The notes: a model not told the origin generated them from the letters alone. 64,000 nt of DNA from Agapanthus africanus (GCA_030015575.1 JASDDO010000026.1:194643739-194707738), one strand, 5' to 3'; shown: positions 35,179 through 47,770, counted from the first letter of the stretch. Program-made: numbers and translations.

Positions 35179-37330
35179 GGTGATACTCGGTCGCCCATTC
35201 CTTGAAACTTCAAATGATGTGATCAATTGTCGAAATGGTTCGATGAACCTGTCTTTTGGCAACATGACAATTGAACTCAACATTTTTAGGTTAGGGAATC
35301 AGCCATCCGAACTTAGTGCTCATATACTCGATGTTTGTTCCATCCAGGAGATCGCCCCAGAGGATTGTGAATTTGAGGAATTCTTGTTCGATCACAGCAA
35401 TCTTAACGCCACTAGTGCGTTCCTCTTTGAACCTGCTGCTGCTTCAGCTTCCGACAATGATTATGAGTGTTTCACTTTTTCGAACGATCTTGTCTTGTCG
35501 CCACCCGAGTTTGAATCTTTCGAATTTTCGGATGCGTTAGTTAAACCATACAACTCGGTCGCATACACTCGTTTTGAGCCTCTGTTGGAATCTTTTGAAT
35601 TCGAGACATTTTCGCCAATCTTGCCTTCAGTCGTTTCACCTCCGATGCTCGAACTCAAGACGCTTCCGTCTCACCTCAAGTATGCGTACTTAGGTGAGAA
35701 CGAGACCCACCCAGTCATCTCGGCTTCTCTAGCTCCAGAGCAGGAGAAAGCCCTTCTCACGGTCTTGCAAAGTAATCGGCAAGCTTTCGGCTGGACAATG
35801 ACAGACATCAAGGGGATTAGTCCCCTGATCGTTGAACATCACATTCACCTGATGGATGATACCAAACCAGTTAGGGATCCAAAGAGGCAGTTAAATCCAG
35901 TCATGAAGGAGGCTGTGAAGAAGCAAATCGTCAAATGTCTGGATAGTGGTATCATTTACCCTATCTCAGACAGCTAGTGGGTCAGTCCTATACACGTTGT
36001 CCCTAAGAAGTCGGGCATTACGGCCATTACAAACGAGGCGAATGAGTTGATCCCTACTCGCACCCAGACTGGATGGCGAGCATGCATTGGTTATAGAAAA
36101 CTCAACGCCGCAATGCGGAAGGACCACTTTCCGCTACCATTCATTGACCAAATGCTCGAAAGATTAGCTGGACATGAGTACTATTGTTTTCTGGACGGCT
36201 ACTCAGGCTACAACCAGATTCCCATAGCCGAGAAAGACCAGGACAAAACCACGTTCACCTGTCCTTTCGGCACGTTTGCATATCGCCGCATGCCCTTTGG
36301 GTTATGCAATGCTCCCGCTACCTTCCAGCGGTGTATGATGAGAATTTTCTCTGACATGGTTAAGAATTTTTTGGAGATATTCATGGATGATTTCTCCATC
36401 GTTGGAGATTCTTTTGACGAGTGTCTGCAACATCTCGAAGCTGTCCTTACCCGATGTAAGGATAAAAAACTCACGTTAAACTGGGAAAAATGCCACTTCA
36501 TGGTATGCGAAGGTATTGTCCTAGGACATATCATTTCGCAAAATGGCATTGAGGTTGACAAAGAGAAGATTGAAGTCATTTCCAATCTCCCTTCTCCCAG
36601 ATGCGTCAGAGATATCCGAGCTTTCCTTGGCCACACCGGTTTTTACAGACGGTTTATCAAGGACTTTAGCAAGATTGCTAGACCCTTGACTTTTCTGCTG
36701 GCCAGGGATACCACATTCGACTTCAACTCGAGCTGTTTGAATGCTTTCGAATCACTAAAAAGCTCGCTCACCTCTGCTCCCGTTCTTTCTTCACCTGACT
36801 AGACGTATCCCTTTGAGATTATGTGTGATGCATCCGACTTTGCTATCAGTGCGGTCCCAGGACAGCACATCGATAAAATGCCGCACGTAATCTACTACGC
36901 AAGCCAGACCCTGAATGATGCCCAAATGAATTACACAACAACCAAGAAAGAGTTCTTGGCTATTGTGTTTGCTTTAGAAAAATTCAGGCCTTATTTGATC
37001 GGCTCTCCAGTCATTGTCTATACAGATCATTCAGCTCTGCGACATATTTTTGCGAAAAAGGATGCAAAATCTCGGTTAATACGTTGGATCCTCTTACTCC
37101 AAGAATTTGACATTATCATTAAGGACAAAAGAGGATGTGAAAACGTAGTGGCCGACCATCTTTCACGACTTTCTTCTTCCCCGACGCTTCCTCTCCCAAT
37201 TAACGATGTTTTTCCTGACGAACAACTCTTGACAGAATCGTGCGAACCCTGGTTCACAGATATTGTGAACTATTTGGGACAGGACTACTACCGAACGAAT
37301 GGTCCAGTCAGGACAGACTTAGATTTTTAT
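35179..37330 (+). pseudogene. Athila reverse transcriptase and RNase H (fossil)
   Basis: ILGRPFLETSNDVINCRNGS (35183) links protease to RT. RT landmarks: GWRACIGYRKLNAAMRKDHF near 36073, PLPFIDQMLERLAGHEYYCF, RRMPFGLCNAPATFQRCMMR near 36284, the catalytic FMDDFSIVG near 36380 and FLGHTGFYRRFIKDFSKIAR near 36624. RNase [13 protein letters not shown] (36821), [20 protein letters not shown] (36900) and [15 protein letters not shown] (37019). Broken in a few places. Confidence 0.9.
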
Positions 37331-38538
37331 CCCAAGTAAAGCATTTTTACTGGGACGAACCATACCTGTTCAAGTATTGTCCAGACCAGATTATTCGTCG
37401 GTGCGTTCCTGATAATGAGTTCAAGAGTGTGCTGTCGTTTTGCCACGATCAAGCGTGTGGCGGGCATTTTGGCCTAAGAAAGACAGTCGAGAAAGTCTTG
37501 CAGTGTGGCTTTTACTGGCCACAACTCTTCAAAGATGCTCATGATTACTGCAAGACTTGCTCCCGGTGCCAACACTTGGGCCGGATTTCCAGGAGAAACG
37601 AGATGCCGCTCCAACCAATCTTGGTTGTTGATATTTTCGATGTTTAGGGAATTGATTTCATGGGACCGTTTCCCAGCACTTTTGGGAACCTATATATTCT
37701 TCTATCAGTTGATTATGTCTCTAAATGCGTCGAGGCAGTTCCAATACGGACGAACGACAACAAGGTTGTCGTTAGATTCCTTAAAGAAAACATCTTTTCC
37801 CGGTTCGTGCACCCCCACGCGATCATTAGCGACAATGGGACGCATTTCTGTAATAGGACTTTCGATGCCTTGATGCGGAAATACTCCATTAATCATAAGC
37901 TATCCACGCCCTACCACCCCCAAACATGTGGGCAAGCCAAAGTTTCAAATCGGCAAATCATGCAGATTTTGGAGAAAACGGGTTCCAAGAACCGTACAGA
38001 TTGGTCTTTGAAACTAACTGATGCCCTTTGGGAATTCCACACTGCTTATAGGACTGATCTTGGAATGTCTCCCTATCAGCTTGTGTATGGAAAGGTTTTC
38101 CATCTTCCTGTGGAAATCGAGCATCGCGCATTTTGGGCGATCAAAGAGCTGAACCTAACCCTTGAAGATGCGGGCAGCTATCGGAAGCTGCAACACAACG
38201 AGTTGATTGAGCTTCGGGATGAAGCTTATGAAATCGCGGTTGTCATTAAGAACCGAACGAAGGTGTTTCATGATAAACACCTTACGCGCAAAACCTTCAC
38301 ACCTGGACAACAGATACTTCTTTACGACACCCGACTCCATTTCCATCCCGGTAAGCTTAGATCTCGCTGGAAAGGTTCTTTTTTTGTGCGGAGTGTATAC
38401 CCGCAAGGCACGGTGGATTTGGAGAATCCAGAGGATGGTTCACTATTCAAAGTGAACGGACACAGGGTAAAACCGTTCCTCACTGCAGAACCTTCGGAGG
38501 AGCTCCTGATATTGCAGGAGCCGGTTTACATTGACTAA
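37331..38538 (+). pseudogene. Athila integrase (fossil)
   Basis: Zinc-binding start CHDQACGGHFGLRKTVEKVL (37441) through CKTCSRCQHLG (37550). Core: DFMGPFPSTFGNLYILLSVD (37653), AIISDNGTHFCNRTFDAL (37822) and STPYHPQTCGQAKVSNRQIM (37902). C-terminal part: LRSRWKGSFFVRSVYPQGTV (38356) and FKVNGHRVKPFL near 38448, the Athila form of the GPY/F tail. No chromodomain follows, as expected for this lineage. Confidence 0.9.
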
Positions 38539-39080
38539 TCTTCCTCCGCTTACCACCAAACTTCGGTTATCTAGGCATAAACAGTGGAAACACTGTTTCA
38601 AATAAATTTGGGGGTATGTATATACCGTTTTTTTGTGTGCCGGGATATTTCTTGCCTGGTGAAATTCCCATTTGTAATTTAAATAAATAAAAAAAATTAA
38701 AAAAAATATAAAACAGGTGCGGTGCTTTTGTAAATATTCAGAACTATAAATAAAATTAAATAAAAAAATTCTTTTTTAATAAAATAAATAATTATTCTTT
38801 TTGGGAGGGCTTTTGTACATATAACCAACAACCCCTATAAATACACCCTCGACGTTTTTCTGCAACTTCCGAGCCCTAATTTTAACCCTCACACAAACTC
38901 TAGCCGCCTCTCAAAAATTTCACAGAAGATCTCCCCTCCCTGCCGCGCTTCTGCCACAGAAGACCCCATCCGCCGCCCAACCGCCGCAGCCTAGCCTCTT
39001 CTCCTTCTGAAATTTTCAGAGGAGGTTTGCATTTCTAATTTTCCTCTCTGTAAATATACAGCTTTCTGCATTTGATTTCC
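38539..39080 (+). other. Athila spacer between pol and the extra open region
   Basis: AT-rich, starting with TTTGGGGGTATGTATATA near 38607, which resembles an internal polypurine tract; then C-rich and CT-rich sequence up to the next start codon. I see no gene in it. Confidence 0.6.
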
Positions 39081-40076
39081 ATGGCTCCTACATTTCAATT
39101 TGAACGGGATTTTTCCCAATTATTTGCCCATGACATTTATGGTAGCTATTTCATCAACGAGATCCGAAAACGCGGATGGAATTTTCTATTGTTTAACCAT
39201 CCAAACGCGTTCGCGATTCCGGATCTCGTTGCGTGTTTCTTTGAAAGTATGGAGGAGGGATGTTTAGCAAAACACGGGTTCATACGATTATTAGGGGGGT
39301 CGAGAAATTATTATAGATAGGGACTCCATTCACGAAGTCACTTTGATATCTCGAATCCCCGTTCACGATCAACCCCTCCGCTTTGAAGATTACATGCCAT
39401 TAATGGGTGATGATTGTTCTAGGGAGCCTAAGAAGAGCATTCAGGCTCGAACGCTGTATGCGAACGTATTAACCGTGTGCCGTTGGGCACAAAACAACAT
39501 TTTTGGAAGTTCGCACAACACCACTTTTTTCACCCAATCCCTACACATAGTGCACAAATTAATGACCAAAAACCCTAGTTATGACATGTGCACTGTGCTA
39601 CTACACTCGATTGGCACCAGTAAGGGGGCTTCCAATTACCCATGCCCAATGTTAGTGACACAATTGTGTTGCTATTTCCTTCCTGTTGAGGAATTCGCTG
39701 TTTACATGCATGGTGGGGTTCCCATTCGACCCCTTCTTGAGGGTGTCTCCACATCCTACACAAGACTTCATAGATTATGGTCACGCACCGAGCCGGCCGA
39801 AGATGTAATGGCGAAGACGCCTAGCTCGAGCTCGACAGCGAGCGATGATAAGCTAACCCCCGCTGCACAAGCACGCTTGGTACGACATACCCATAGGGGG
39901 TTGAACAAGTGTTGGGGATGCTGACAAATTTTGATCAGCGTTTGACGAGTCTTGAGCAGGGAATGTCTACCATGCTGGCACGAGAGGAAAGATCGAGATC
40001 GTGGGGTCGGGGAATGGACAGGGGTGAGGCCGGAACAAGTGCCGCCGCGTCTAGGAGACGCCGTAAACAACAGTGA
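39081..40076 (+). pseudogene. Athila post-pol open region (fossil)
   Basis: Extra reading region in the place where Athila elements have their third ORF, often labelled envelope-like. The start MAPTFQFERDFSQLFAHDIY, then INEIRKRGWNFLLFNHPNAF and VLTVCRWAQNNIFGSSHNTT, resembles the plant protein family annotated as putative plant transposon protein. I see no clear signal peptide or membrane span, so an envelope role is not supported here. Ends in an arginine-rich tail near 40060. Broken in about two places. Confidence 0.6.
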
Positions 40077-41211
40077 GGGCACTGTTGTCAGTCAGTTTGG
40101 GGGTAGGGTTTGGTTGTAAATAGTTATCCTTGCATCTGCACGTTTTTTTTATTTATGTAAATATTTGTTTTTTTTACTTTGCATGTTTAAATTCCGCATT
40201 GCATTTTTCTGCATTGCATTATTATAAAAAGAATGAAAAAAATTAAAAAAATTAAAAAAATGAAAATTTGAATATTGGCCATTGTTGACTCAAGTTCGAC
40301 ATGATGGTAGACTAGTTAGAAAAAACTAAATCATAAACTTAGTAAATTAAGAACCCTAAAAATAACCTTCCTTGAAGTATAACTATCGAAAATATACGTC
40401 CTTACAGTTTATTTAGAAATAAGCAATTTTGAGTTCAGTTCTTGGACTAAGTTGAAATGAGGAAAGAGTATTGAAAGTTTTATTTGAAGAGTAAGTCTGA
40501 AAAATAATTCTGAACCTTAAGTCCAAAATCTGAAAATATATACCCTACAAATCGCACATACACGCACCTTGAAAGCCTGGTATGAAAGAAAAAACGACAT
40601 TTAAAGCTAACCACCAAAAGAGCATCATTGAAAAATATATCCGGCCTTGAAATATAAAATAAATAAATAAATAAATACAAGACCCGGAAACTGCTATTTA
40701 CTCTTTAAATGCTCACACATTCAGTAATCGGCTGACTAATGCCTCAGAAAGCTATAATAGTCGCATGAAAGATGCGTGAGCAAATCCGTTCACCATTAAT
40801 AAAGAAGAAGTAGTGGTAGGTATTAAGGAAAGGGTATTATGGCTTGAATTGAATTTCCATGTGTAGGGGTGATATTTACACACACGTATGGGTATATGAT
40901 CGGAGTTTGGAGAAGAGATAGAAATGAAAAATAGGGCTTATGTCTTCAATAGAGATGATAAAAATTCTGGATTTGAGATTGCGTTTTAGAAGGAAAACTC
41001 AAGAGATGCTGAGAGCTTTATAAATTGGTAAAACGTATAAGATCTTGAGTTAAATGAAAAGGAAGTGTGAAAAATACGGGTTGATGATTTCTAAGTTAAA
41101 GATGATAGAGCTTCTTGCTAGAATGCTGAACTGTAGGATTAGAGTCAACGACCAATTTGACCGGATTTTGTGGGTAGTATCCGCTGAAAACCCTCAGGAC
41201 ACAACTCTCCT
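40077..41211 (+). other. Athila 3' untranslated region
   Basis: Non-coding and AT-rich, with a TTTGGGGGTAG run at 40099. Apart from the hairpins listed next I see nothing in it. Confidence 0.7.
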
Positions 41212-41331
41212 CCTCTAGGGCAACCTAGAGGTTTAACGGCTTGTTGCACGAGCTCAGTGCAATCACGTTCCCTGCGAAAGTGAGGTTAGGACTTTTTTGT
41301 GAATAAAATGGCTTTGCTCGGGACGAGCAAA
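41212..41331 (+). repeat. Three hairpins just upstream of Athila polypurine tract
   Basis: CCTCTAGG-GCAA-CCTAGAGG (41212-41231) is a perfect 8 bp stem with a GNRA tetraloop. TTGCAC/GTGCAA (41244-41262) has a 7-base loop. TTTGCTCG-GGA-CGAGCAAA (41313-41331) touches the polypurine tract. From memory, a stem of the form TGCTC/GAGCA or TGCTA/TAGCA near the polypurine tract recurs in plant Athila elements. Confidence 0.8.
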
Positions 41332-41332
41332 A

Positions 41333-41350
41333 GATAAGTTTGAGGGTATT
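41333..41350 (+). promoter_or_regulatory. Athila polypurine tract
   Basis: GATAAGTTTGAGGGTATT immediately before the 3' LTR. Confidence 0.7.
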
Positions 41351-42901
41351 TGTTCATATCAGATTTTTACATTTTTATACCGCCCATTCTTGATCGCATT
41401 GCATATAGGTAGGTACTCTTGATCCAAATTTGCTAAATAATTGCAGGTTACAGGTTCTCAGCTCTAAACTGTGAAAATCATGAAAAGGCGTAACAAATTC
41501 AGGACTACTGCCAACCACAGATAAAATACGGGTCTCCGCGCACCATCTGTCAGGTGCCACCTACCAGTTCAACGGACAAAATGGCAAATCATTAGTCATT
41601 TCATGCACAAAGCACAAGAGGCAGCACAAGATCAAAGATTTCAACGCGGAGCTCAAGAAAATCAAGGCAAAAGTCCACATCATTTCATCTTTTTGGACTG
41701 CTGAAAATCTAGGAGAAAAATGAAGAGATTCTGAGAAACCAAGTGTGCTAAACAGAGAAGAACGGCAACATAGAAAACCCCAGAAAAAACGAACCTCCAA
41801 TTCAACCAAAGGGCCGTGGAACCGCGGCCAATGTAGCACTTTGGCCGCGGATCCGCGGCCGAGTCAACTCAGTATTGACTCGTATTTTCAGGGTAGTTTT
41901 GTATTGTGTTTGGGCTCAGATTTTATCCCTAGGGTTTCATGTATCTGCCTATAAATAGCCTAGTTCCAAGCCAAGTAAAGGGTGCCTTTTCTTATATTAG
42001 ATTTTAGGATAAGAATTTGTATCTTCTTCTTTCTCTTCATCTTTCTTCATTAATATTGTTGTGAGCTTCATGAGTGATGATGAATAAAAGAAGAGTTCTT
42101 TTTAACATGCATGTTTTGTAATTGTGTTGTTATATTTTGCTTGTAATTTTATTTGTTAAAGTAGTTGTTGTTATTTGTTTGTTTGTTTGCTTTCTTCTTC
42201 TTCTTTTTCTTTATCCTTACAACATTGATGCTTAAGTGTGATCCTTGCCTAAGTGAGGTCCCAAATAGCTAGTTGTGATTCTCTAACTCATTTCTTTCTA
42301 TCTTCCTTCTTTGTTCTATTTTCTTTTTCTTTTTAATGGGTGAGTAGTTTCTCACTTGTTAGGGTAGGATAAGGGAAGTTTGAGAGAAGGAAATCTCTCT
42401 CACTCTTTTTTTTGCCCAACATTTTGATTCGGACTCCTGTTAATTGAACCACAATCCGCTCCCTACGGCACCCTATCCTATATGATAGCGGTGATACCCT
42501 AGTGAGACCGGTTGTGGTTGAATTTACCGGAGGTTACGGCTAAGAGCCAAGAACGGACGGACAAGGACCAACAGGAAGGAACTAAGCGTTGGAAAGCCTA
42601 GTCGTGCTAATCTCCGTTGTTGCCGATTACCGTAACATCGATATTAAGAGTGGCAAAGAAATAAGTGAGCGACTCCTAACTCAAACTAACCTAATCCTAA
42701 CCCTAACAAACTCTCTTTATACATATTTTAGCACATAGTGAAACTAAACAAACCTGGACAAATTGGACTTAACTCGTTAAAATACTAAGAAAAAGATTCC
42801 CATCTTTCCGTGGACCGACGCGTACTTAACCGGCTAGCTACCAAGCAAAACCGTCTTGATTGCGGTAATTAAAACTAAGCATGCAAAATCTCTACCAATC
42901 A
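41351..42901 (+). repeat. Athila 3' LTR
   Basis: 1551 bp matching 19242-20816. TATA box 41950-41956, AATAAA 42083-42088. The 18 bp palindrome GGCCGCGGATCCGCGGCC is unchanged at 41843-41860, although sequence around it differs by several percent. Confidence 0.93.
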
Positions 42902-44647
42902 ATCAGCTTAAGATTTCTGTCTACTCTGGGTCGCTCTCATCCTGTCCTGTATCAACTGGATCTTTTCTGTAGTTTCCTGCACTATCTACAGTCCCAAAAA
43001 TTCTACTCTCGCTAAGTTCTGTCCAGCAAACGGGTGATCGACACTTTCTCCCATACAAAGCTCCGAAGGGTGCCATCTGAATCGTCTCCTGAAAACTGTT
43101 GTTGTAAGAGAATTCTATCAAAGGCAAGTGACGATCCCAACTGCCACCGAAATCTAAACTGCAGGCTCGGAGCATATCCTCAAGAGTCTGTATGGTCCGC
43201 TCTGACCGACCATCAGTCTATGGGTGGAAATCTGTACTAAAGCTCAAACGGGTGCCTAGAGCCTCTTGAAGTTTCTGCCATAGTCGGCTGGTGAACTGTG
43301 CACCTCTATCGGATACTATGCAAGTCGGAACTCCATGCAATCGCACAATCTCATCAATGTAGATATGGGCATACTGTGCATATCCATCAGTCGTCTTCAC
43401 CGAAAGAAAGTGAGCTGTCTTTGTCAATCGATCCACAATCACCCAGATGGAATCATACCCTCTGCTGGTCCTAGGCAGACCCACAATGAAATCCATGGAG
43501 ATCTGCTCCCATTTCCACTCCGGAATGGGCAAGTACTGTAACTCTCCTGCTGGCCTTTGGTGCTCGGCCTTGACTTGCTTACAAGTCAAGCATCTCGAAA
43601 CAAACTCCGTGACATCTCTCTTTATCCCTTCCCACTAATAGACATCTCTTAAGTCATGATACATCTTGGTGGAACCAGGATGAATGTTATATGCTGACCA
43701 ATGCGCCTCCTCTAAGATCTCGCGTCTCATTCCCTCAGAACCTGGCACACAAAGACGAGACCCAAACCGTAACACTCCATGGTCATTAATCACGAACTCA
43801 GAATCTCTACCCTGTCTAACCTGATCTATGATCTCCGATAAGCGAGCATCTGTGGGCTGTGTCTCTCGGATGCGATCCAGTAACCGAGGACGGGTGCGAA
43901 TATGAGCGAACTGTCTTCCTGTCGACGTGAACTCAAACTGTACACGGCTATCACATAGAATCTTCTAGTCTGTAGAAGACTGTCTCTGCACAGTGCTCAA
44001 ATAAGATAAGCTACCTCCGGGCCTCCGACTAAAGGCATCTGCCACCACATTCGCCTTGCCCGGATGATAGAGAATCTCGCACTCATATTCTTTTATAAGT
44101 TCCATCCAACGACGCTGCCTCAAATTCAGATCCCGCTGCTGAAAGATATATTTTAAGCTCTTGTGGTCTGTGAATATCTGGCATGACTGACCATATAAGT
44201 AATGCCTCCAAATCTTGAGTGCGAAGACCACCGCGGCCATCTCTAAGTCGTGAGTGGGATAGTTCTGCTCGTGCTTCTTTAACTGCTGAGAAGCATAAGC
44301 GACGACCCTGCCGTGCTACATCAACACACAGCCTAAACCCTGTCGAGAGACGTCACAATAGACAATAAAACCACATGACCCAGAAGGTAGAGATAAGAAT
44401 GGTGCAGTCGTCAAGCGAGTATTCAACTGCTGGAAACTCTGCTCGCATGCATCTATCCAAAAAATGGAGCTTCTTTCCTGGTCAACCCGTTCAGCGGTGC
44501 AACGATACAAGAATAATCCTGCACAAAACGTCAGTAGTAACCGGCCAAACCTAATAAGCTGCGAATCTCCGTAACTGATACAGGTCTGGGCCAGTGTTGT
44601 ACTGTCTCGGTCTTCTTTGGGTCCACACATATACCGTCTCTCATAAC
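42902..44647 (-). pseudogene. Tekay RNase H and integrase (fossil)
   Basis: Reading down the - strand from 44647: the RT-RNase H junction, then RNase H with [20 protein letters not shown] and [19 protein letters not shown] (44240-43990). Next the integrase: IPEWKWEQISMDFIVGLPRT (about 43530-43471), VDRLTKTAHFL and IVSDRGAQFTSRLWQKL, then [20 protein letters not shown] and [14 protein letters not shown] near 43130-43020. The block is bounded by Copia B at 44647 and Athila at 42901. Broken in several places. Confidence 0.9.
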
Positions 44648-45220
44648 TGTTAGTTATATGTATGCCCTAGAGGCCATTATTATACATAGGATGTATATTG
44701 TAGTGGGTGCTTGGACATATATAGGGAGGACTTTCTTGCTCGACATGATAGTATGCTATCTGGTTGATCTTTACCTTAACGTGTACATTGATTGTCTCTC
44801 TGTTACATGTTGGTAAAGCCCTTAGGATGTGTACTTGACTACCTGGACTATGATACGGATCATACTAGTGGGGACAGGGTAGTCCATAAGTACATCCTTC
44901 AAAGTCCCTAGTCGTGGGTATATCGAGACGGCGCATCGATATACCAGAGTAGACTAGCGTATACCTTCTCGACCCATACAGATGGGCGATGGATGATCCC
45001 ATATCCATTGGTGTTTGACATCGGAGATGATATACGGGTGCTCAGTGGAGACTGGGTACACTGGACGGACTCGCCGAGAACTCCCAGATGGTATTATACC
45101 TTACGTCAGATGGCAGTTCTCTGGTGACATTGGTACAGAGTAGTCTGTTGACCCGAGATCGTCATAGAGTCTTGTGTGGTTCCCACTGTGCTTTGATTTC
45201 CACCTTACCGCGTCCCAACA
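44648..45220 (+). repeat. Copia B 5' LTR (short form)
   Basis: 573 bp, TGTTAGTTATATGTATGCCC at the start and a CA end directly before the primer-binding site. It corresponds to the first part of the 2 kb 3' LTR at 51226. Confidence 0.88.
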
Positions 45221-45221
45221 G

Positions 45222-45233
45222 TGGTATCAGAGC
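45222..45233 (+). promoter_or_regulatory. Copia B primer-binding site, tRNA-Met type
   Basis: TGGTATCAGAGC, one base after the LTR. Confidence 0.9.
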
Positions 45234-46146
45234 CTAGCTAGAGCCTTAGGCGATGCATAGACGATCGTAAAAGTCCGATCGAACCCGAAACCCTAACCCG
45301 ACAACCCTCTCTGTACATTTTTCAAATTTGTGGATTTTTGTGAATTAAAAATTACTAAAAATTTCAGCAGGGTCCTATTAGAATTACTGTGAAATTCGTG
45401 GGGCTAATTCGTCAAATGTGCGGCGGAACCGCGGCATAAGCATGGCTTCTGCGGCGGTTCCGCGGCCGTATTATCAAAATGTCCAATACTTTTTGCACAG
45501 TAATTCCTATTTTGTGATGCTGAGTTTTCTGGCAATTTTAATATTTACTCAAGAGTTGAGTGTTCTGGGGTTGTATTGGGAATCGAAGATTCGATCGGAT
45601 TATCAAGTTTTGTCTATATGTTTTCCGGATAATTTTTGAATATGTTAAAAAGTTCGACCGGATATAAATACCCACCTTTTCCCCTGTCGAAAAATTTCCA
45701 AGTATTGGATTTTTCCGTGGTTTAAAGACGTTCTAAGTAGTGCAAGTAACGCGATGGACCCTCTAGAAGACAACAAACCTTAACTCGATTATGTGACCGT
45801 CTTGAACTGTCCTTTGAACCTTAGGGTTTGGGGCAGTACGGCGTGCCACATGTAAGGCGTTGGCTTGACCCTTCTACGGCTGGACCGTTGGTACTGAGGC
45901 ATGAAGTGAATGTTTTAAAACTTGTTTCATGTGTTGAGCTGTTTCGGGAAAACTTGGGTGTTTTAAAACTTGGATGTTTTAAAACTTGTTTCATGTGTTG
46001 AATGTTTTAAAACTTGTTCGATTGTTCGATCGGAAAGTTTAACATTTTCTATCTTATTCGGAATGTGATACAATAATTGGAATTCACAAGTAGTTATGAG
46101 ATAACTAAATGAATGTTATAAACATAGCAGTTTAGTCTCACTTGAT

Positions 46147-46419
46147 CGGTTGCCACGGAATTTTGACGTGATCAAAAGTCCGTCGCAATCACGTAGCGTA
46201 CGCGGATACTCGCCGGGTAAACATAATAGACAACCTTGTCCCATAGCTCCGACCAAGTGACTGTAGGAGAACCCCATCGCCGAAAGCATCCGTTCGGGTG
46301 CTCGTGGCAGCGGTGTTCCGCCTTGGTGCACTTCGTCGACGGCGTCGGGGGTGCGGCCGTCAACCGAAGTTTGCGACGAGCATTCGATCAGGATGTCGGG
46401 AATCTTGTTGAATTGCCCG
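46147..46419. other. Unidentified 273 bp GC-rich insert in Copia B
   Basis: Copia A has a single ACTTGAT at the matching point (about 24192); Copia B has ACTTGAT at both 46140-46146 and 46420-46426 with 273 bases between. The insert is clearly richer in GC and CpG than its surroundings. On the - strand one frame is open across all 91 codons (for example GQFNKIPDILIECSSQ near the right end) and a second is open for over 60, so openness alone proves little. I see no terminal inverted repeats, poly(A) or known domain. It could be a captured host exon or filler DNA from break repair. Confidence 0.7.
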
Positions 46420-47770
46420 ACTTGATATTGAAAAATGTTTTCGATAATAAGACTAAAATGCGGGGTTTATAATTGTTAGGCATGCGATGTCTAAGGAATT
46501 CATTTGATTAGGCATGCGATATCTATGCAGGTTGCGGATTCCAACTGTTGTAGTTTTACACTTTCTTTTCTGTGACCGTAAGTGTAATATGTGCTATCGC
46601 CGGTTTCGTTGCTATATGTCAACGACAATTGGGATGCGCATATTTACTTACGTTGATGACATGTGATGTTGGATATGTTATATTGGATCGTCGTGTTTGA
46701 ATAGCCGGGGGTTTTTTATGTGAGATGAGTGTTTTTCATTTTCATTCATATAAAAATCTGTATGTAATATTCTTTTATTGGGACACTTCCAGGTTGCGGA
46801 AGATGTCACCCTTTGTATATTATTTACTTTTCCGCACTAGGATAGACCTAAGGAGGAGAGCACAAGTAACCGGGTTCTGGAGTCCAGTGGGAGACCAACT
46901 CGAGGAGTCGAGTCTGGGTCTTCTAACTCTAGAATTGGTAGGGTTTCTTGCCGCTCTCGTAGGGGTCTAGGGGTGTGGGTTTGGCTATTCATCGCGACCG
47001 TGGAATCCGTGTTTTATACTGGCTCGTATTGAAAACACGGACGTCCTAGTATATCCAATATTTCATATGATTCTTCTGCTGCGATATCTGTGATGTGATC
47101 ATGTGATATGTTTTGTGATGGATACTGTATATAGTATATATGATATATTATATAGACGTTACTTATGTTTTACACCCGCGCTAGCCCTGCCCCGCTCTGT
47201 CGTTTGTTACCTAACCTAACGGTGCACGAGGGGACATCGAGGCGAATGCGGATGGCATAAGTGTATGTCGTATTTATCTGTGATGTTTAGGTACTTAAAT
47301 GATGGGACTTCATTAATGAGATTAATGAAAATAAAAGAAACCTAAAGATGTTGTAGAATCGAATTTCAAAAATAAAACAGGTAGCTACAGTTCTTGCTTT
47401 GCACAGCGGTATATGTGATATATCCTGCACCTTATTCGATGAGGAAAGGACCGAGATCCCTTCACCGGGAGTGACTCCTTTAGCAATAACTGGCAGATGC
47501 TACACACTCGGTTTGTCTTCTGATTGCTTTTAAGAGTTTTTGCTTTGCACAGTGATATATATGATATATCCCGCACCTCATTCGACGAGGAAAGGGCCGA
47601 CGATCCCTTCACCGGGAGTGACCCCTTTAGAAAAACTAGAAAAGCCTCAAAAACACTCCATTTTAAAATCATTTGATTCTACAACGATATCAAGTTCATT
47701 ACGCAATAGGTTTTCAGAAAAACCTGTCGTAGCCCTCCGTCATTTCAGATAAGTTGTATATAGTATTCGT

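Larger units (their letters stand above)
19242..42901 (+). mobile_element. Athila-lineage Gypsy element with a nested Copia element
   Basis: LTRs 19242-20816 and 41351-42901, primer-binding site of tRNA-Asp type (TGGCGCCGTAGCCGGGGA) at 20819, polypurine tract ending at 41350. Flanks AGCAG (19237-19241) and ATCAG (42902-42906) fit a 5 bp duplication with one change. Inside: leader interrupted by Copia A, gag, protease, RT, RNase H, integrase, then an extra open region after pol, the layout of Athila. The LTR pair differs by about 6% by eye, no less than the Tekay host LTRs, so the two insertions cannot be separated in time by LTR divergence although the nest shows Athila came second. Coding parts are broken in several places. 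Confidence 0.93.

Noticed and set aside
39081-40076. Envelope protein gene in the Athila element
   Set aside because: Position fits, but no signal peptide, membrane span or fusion-type segment is visible; only the plant transposon-protein-like motif is supported.
46147-46419. MITE or SINE explanation for the 273 bp insert
   Set aside because: No terminal inverted repeats, no poly(A) or internal tRNA-like promoter boxes that I can see.
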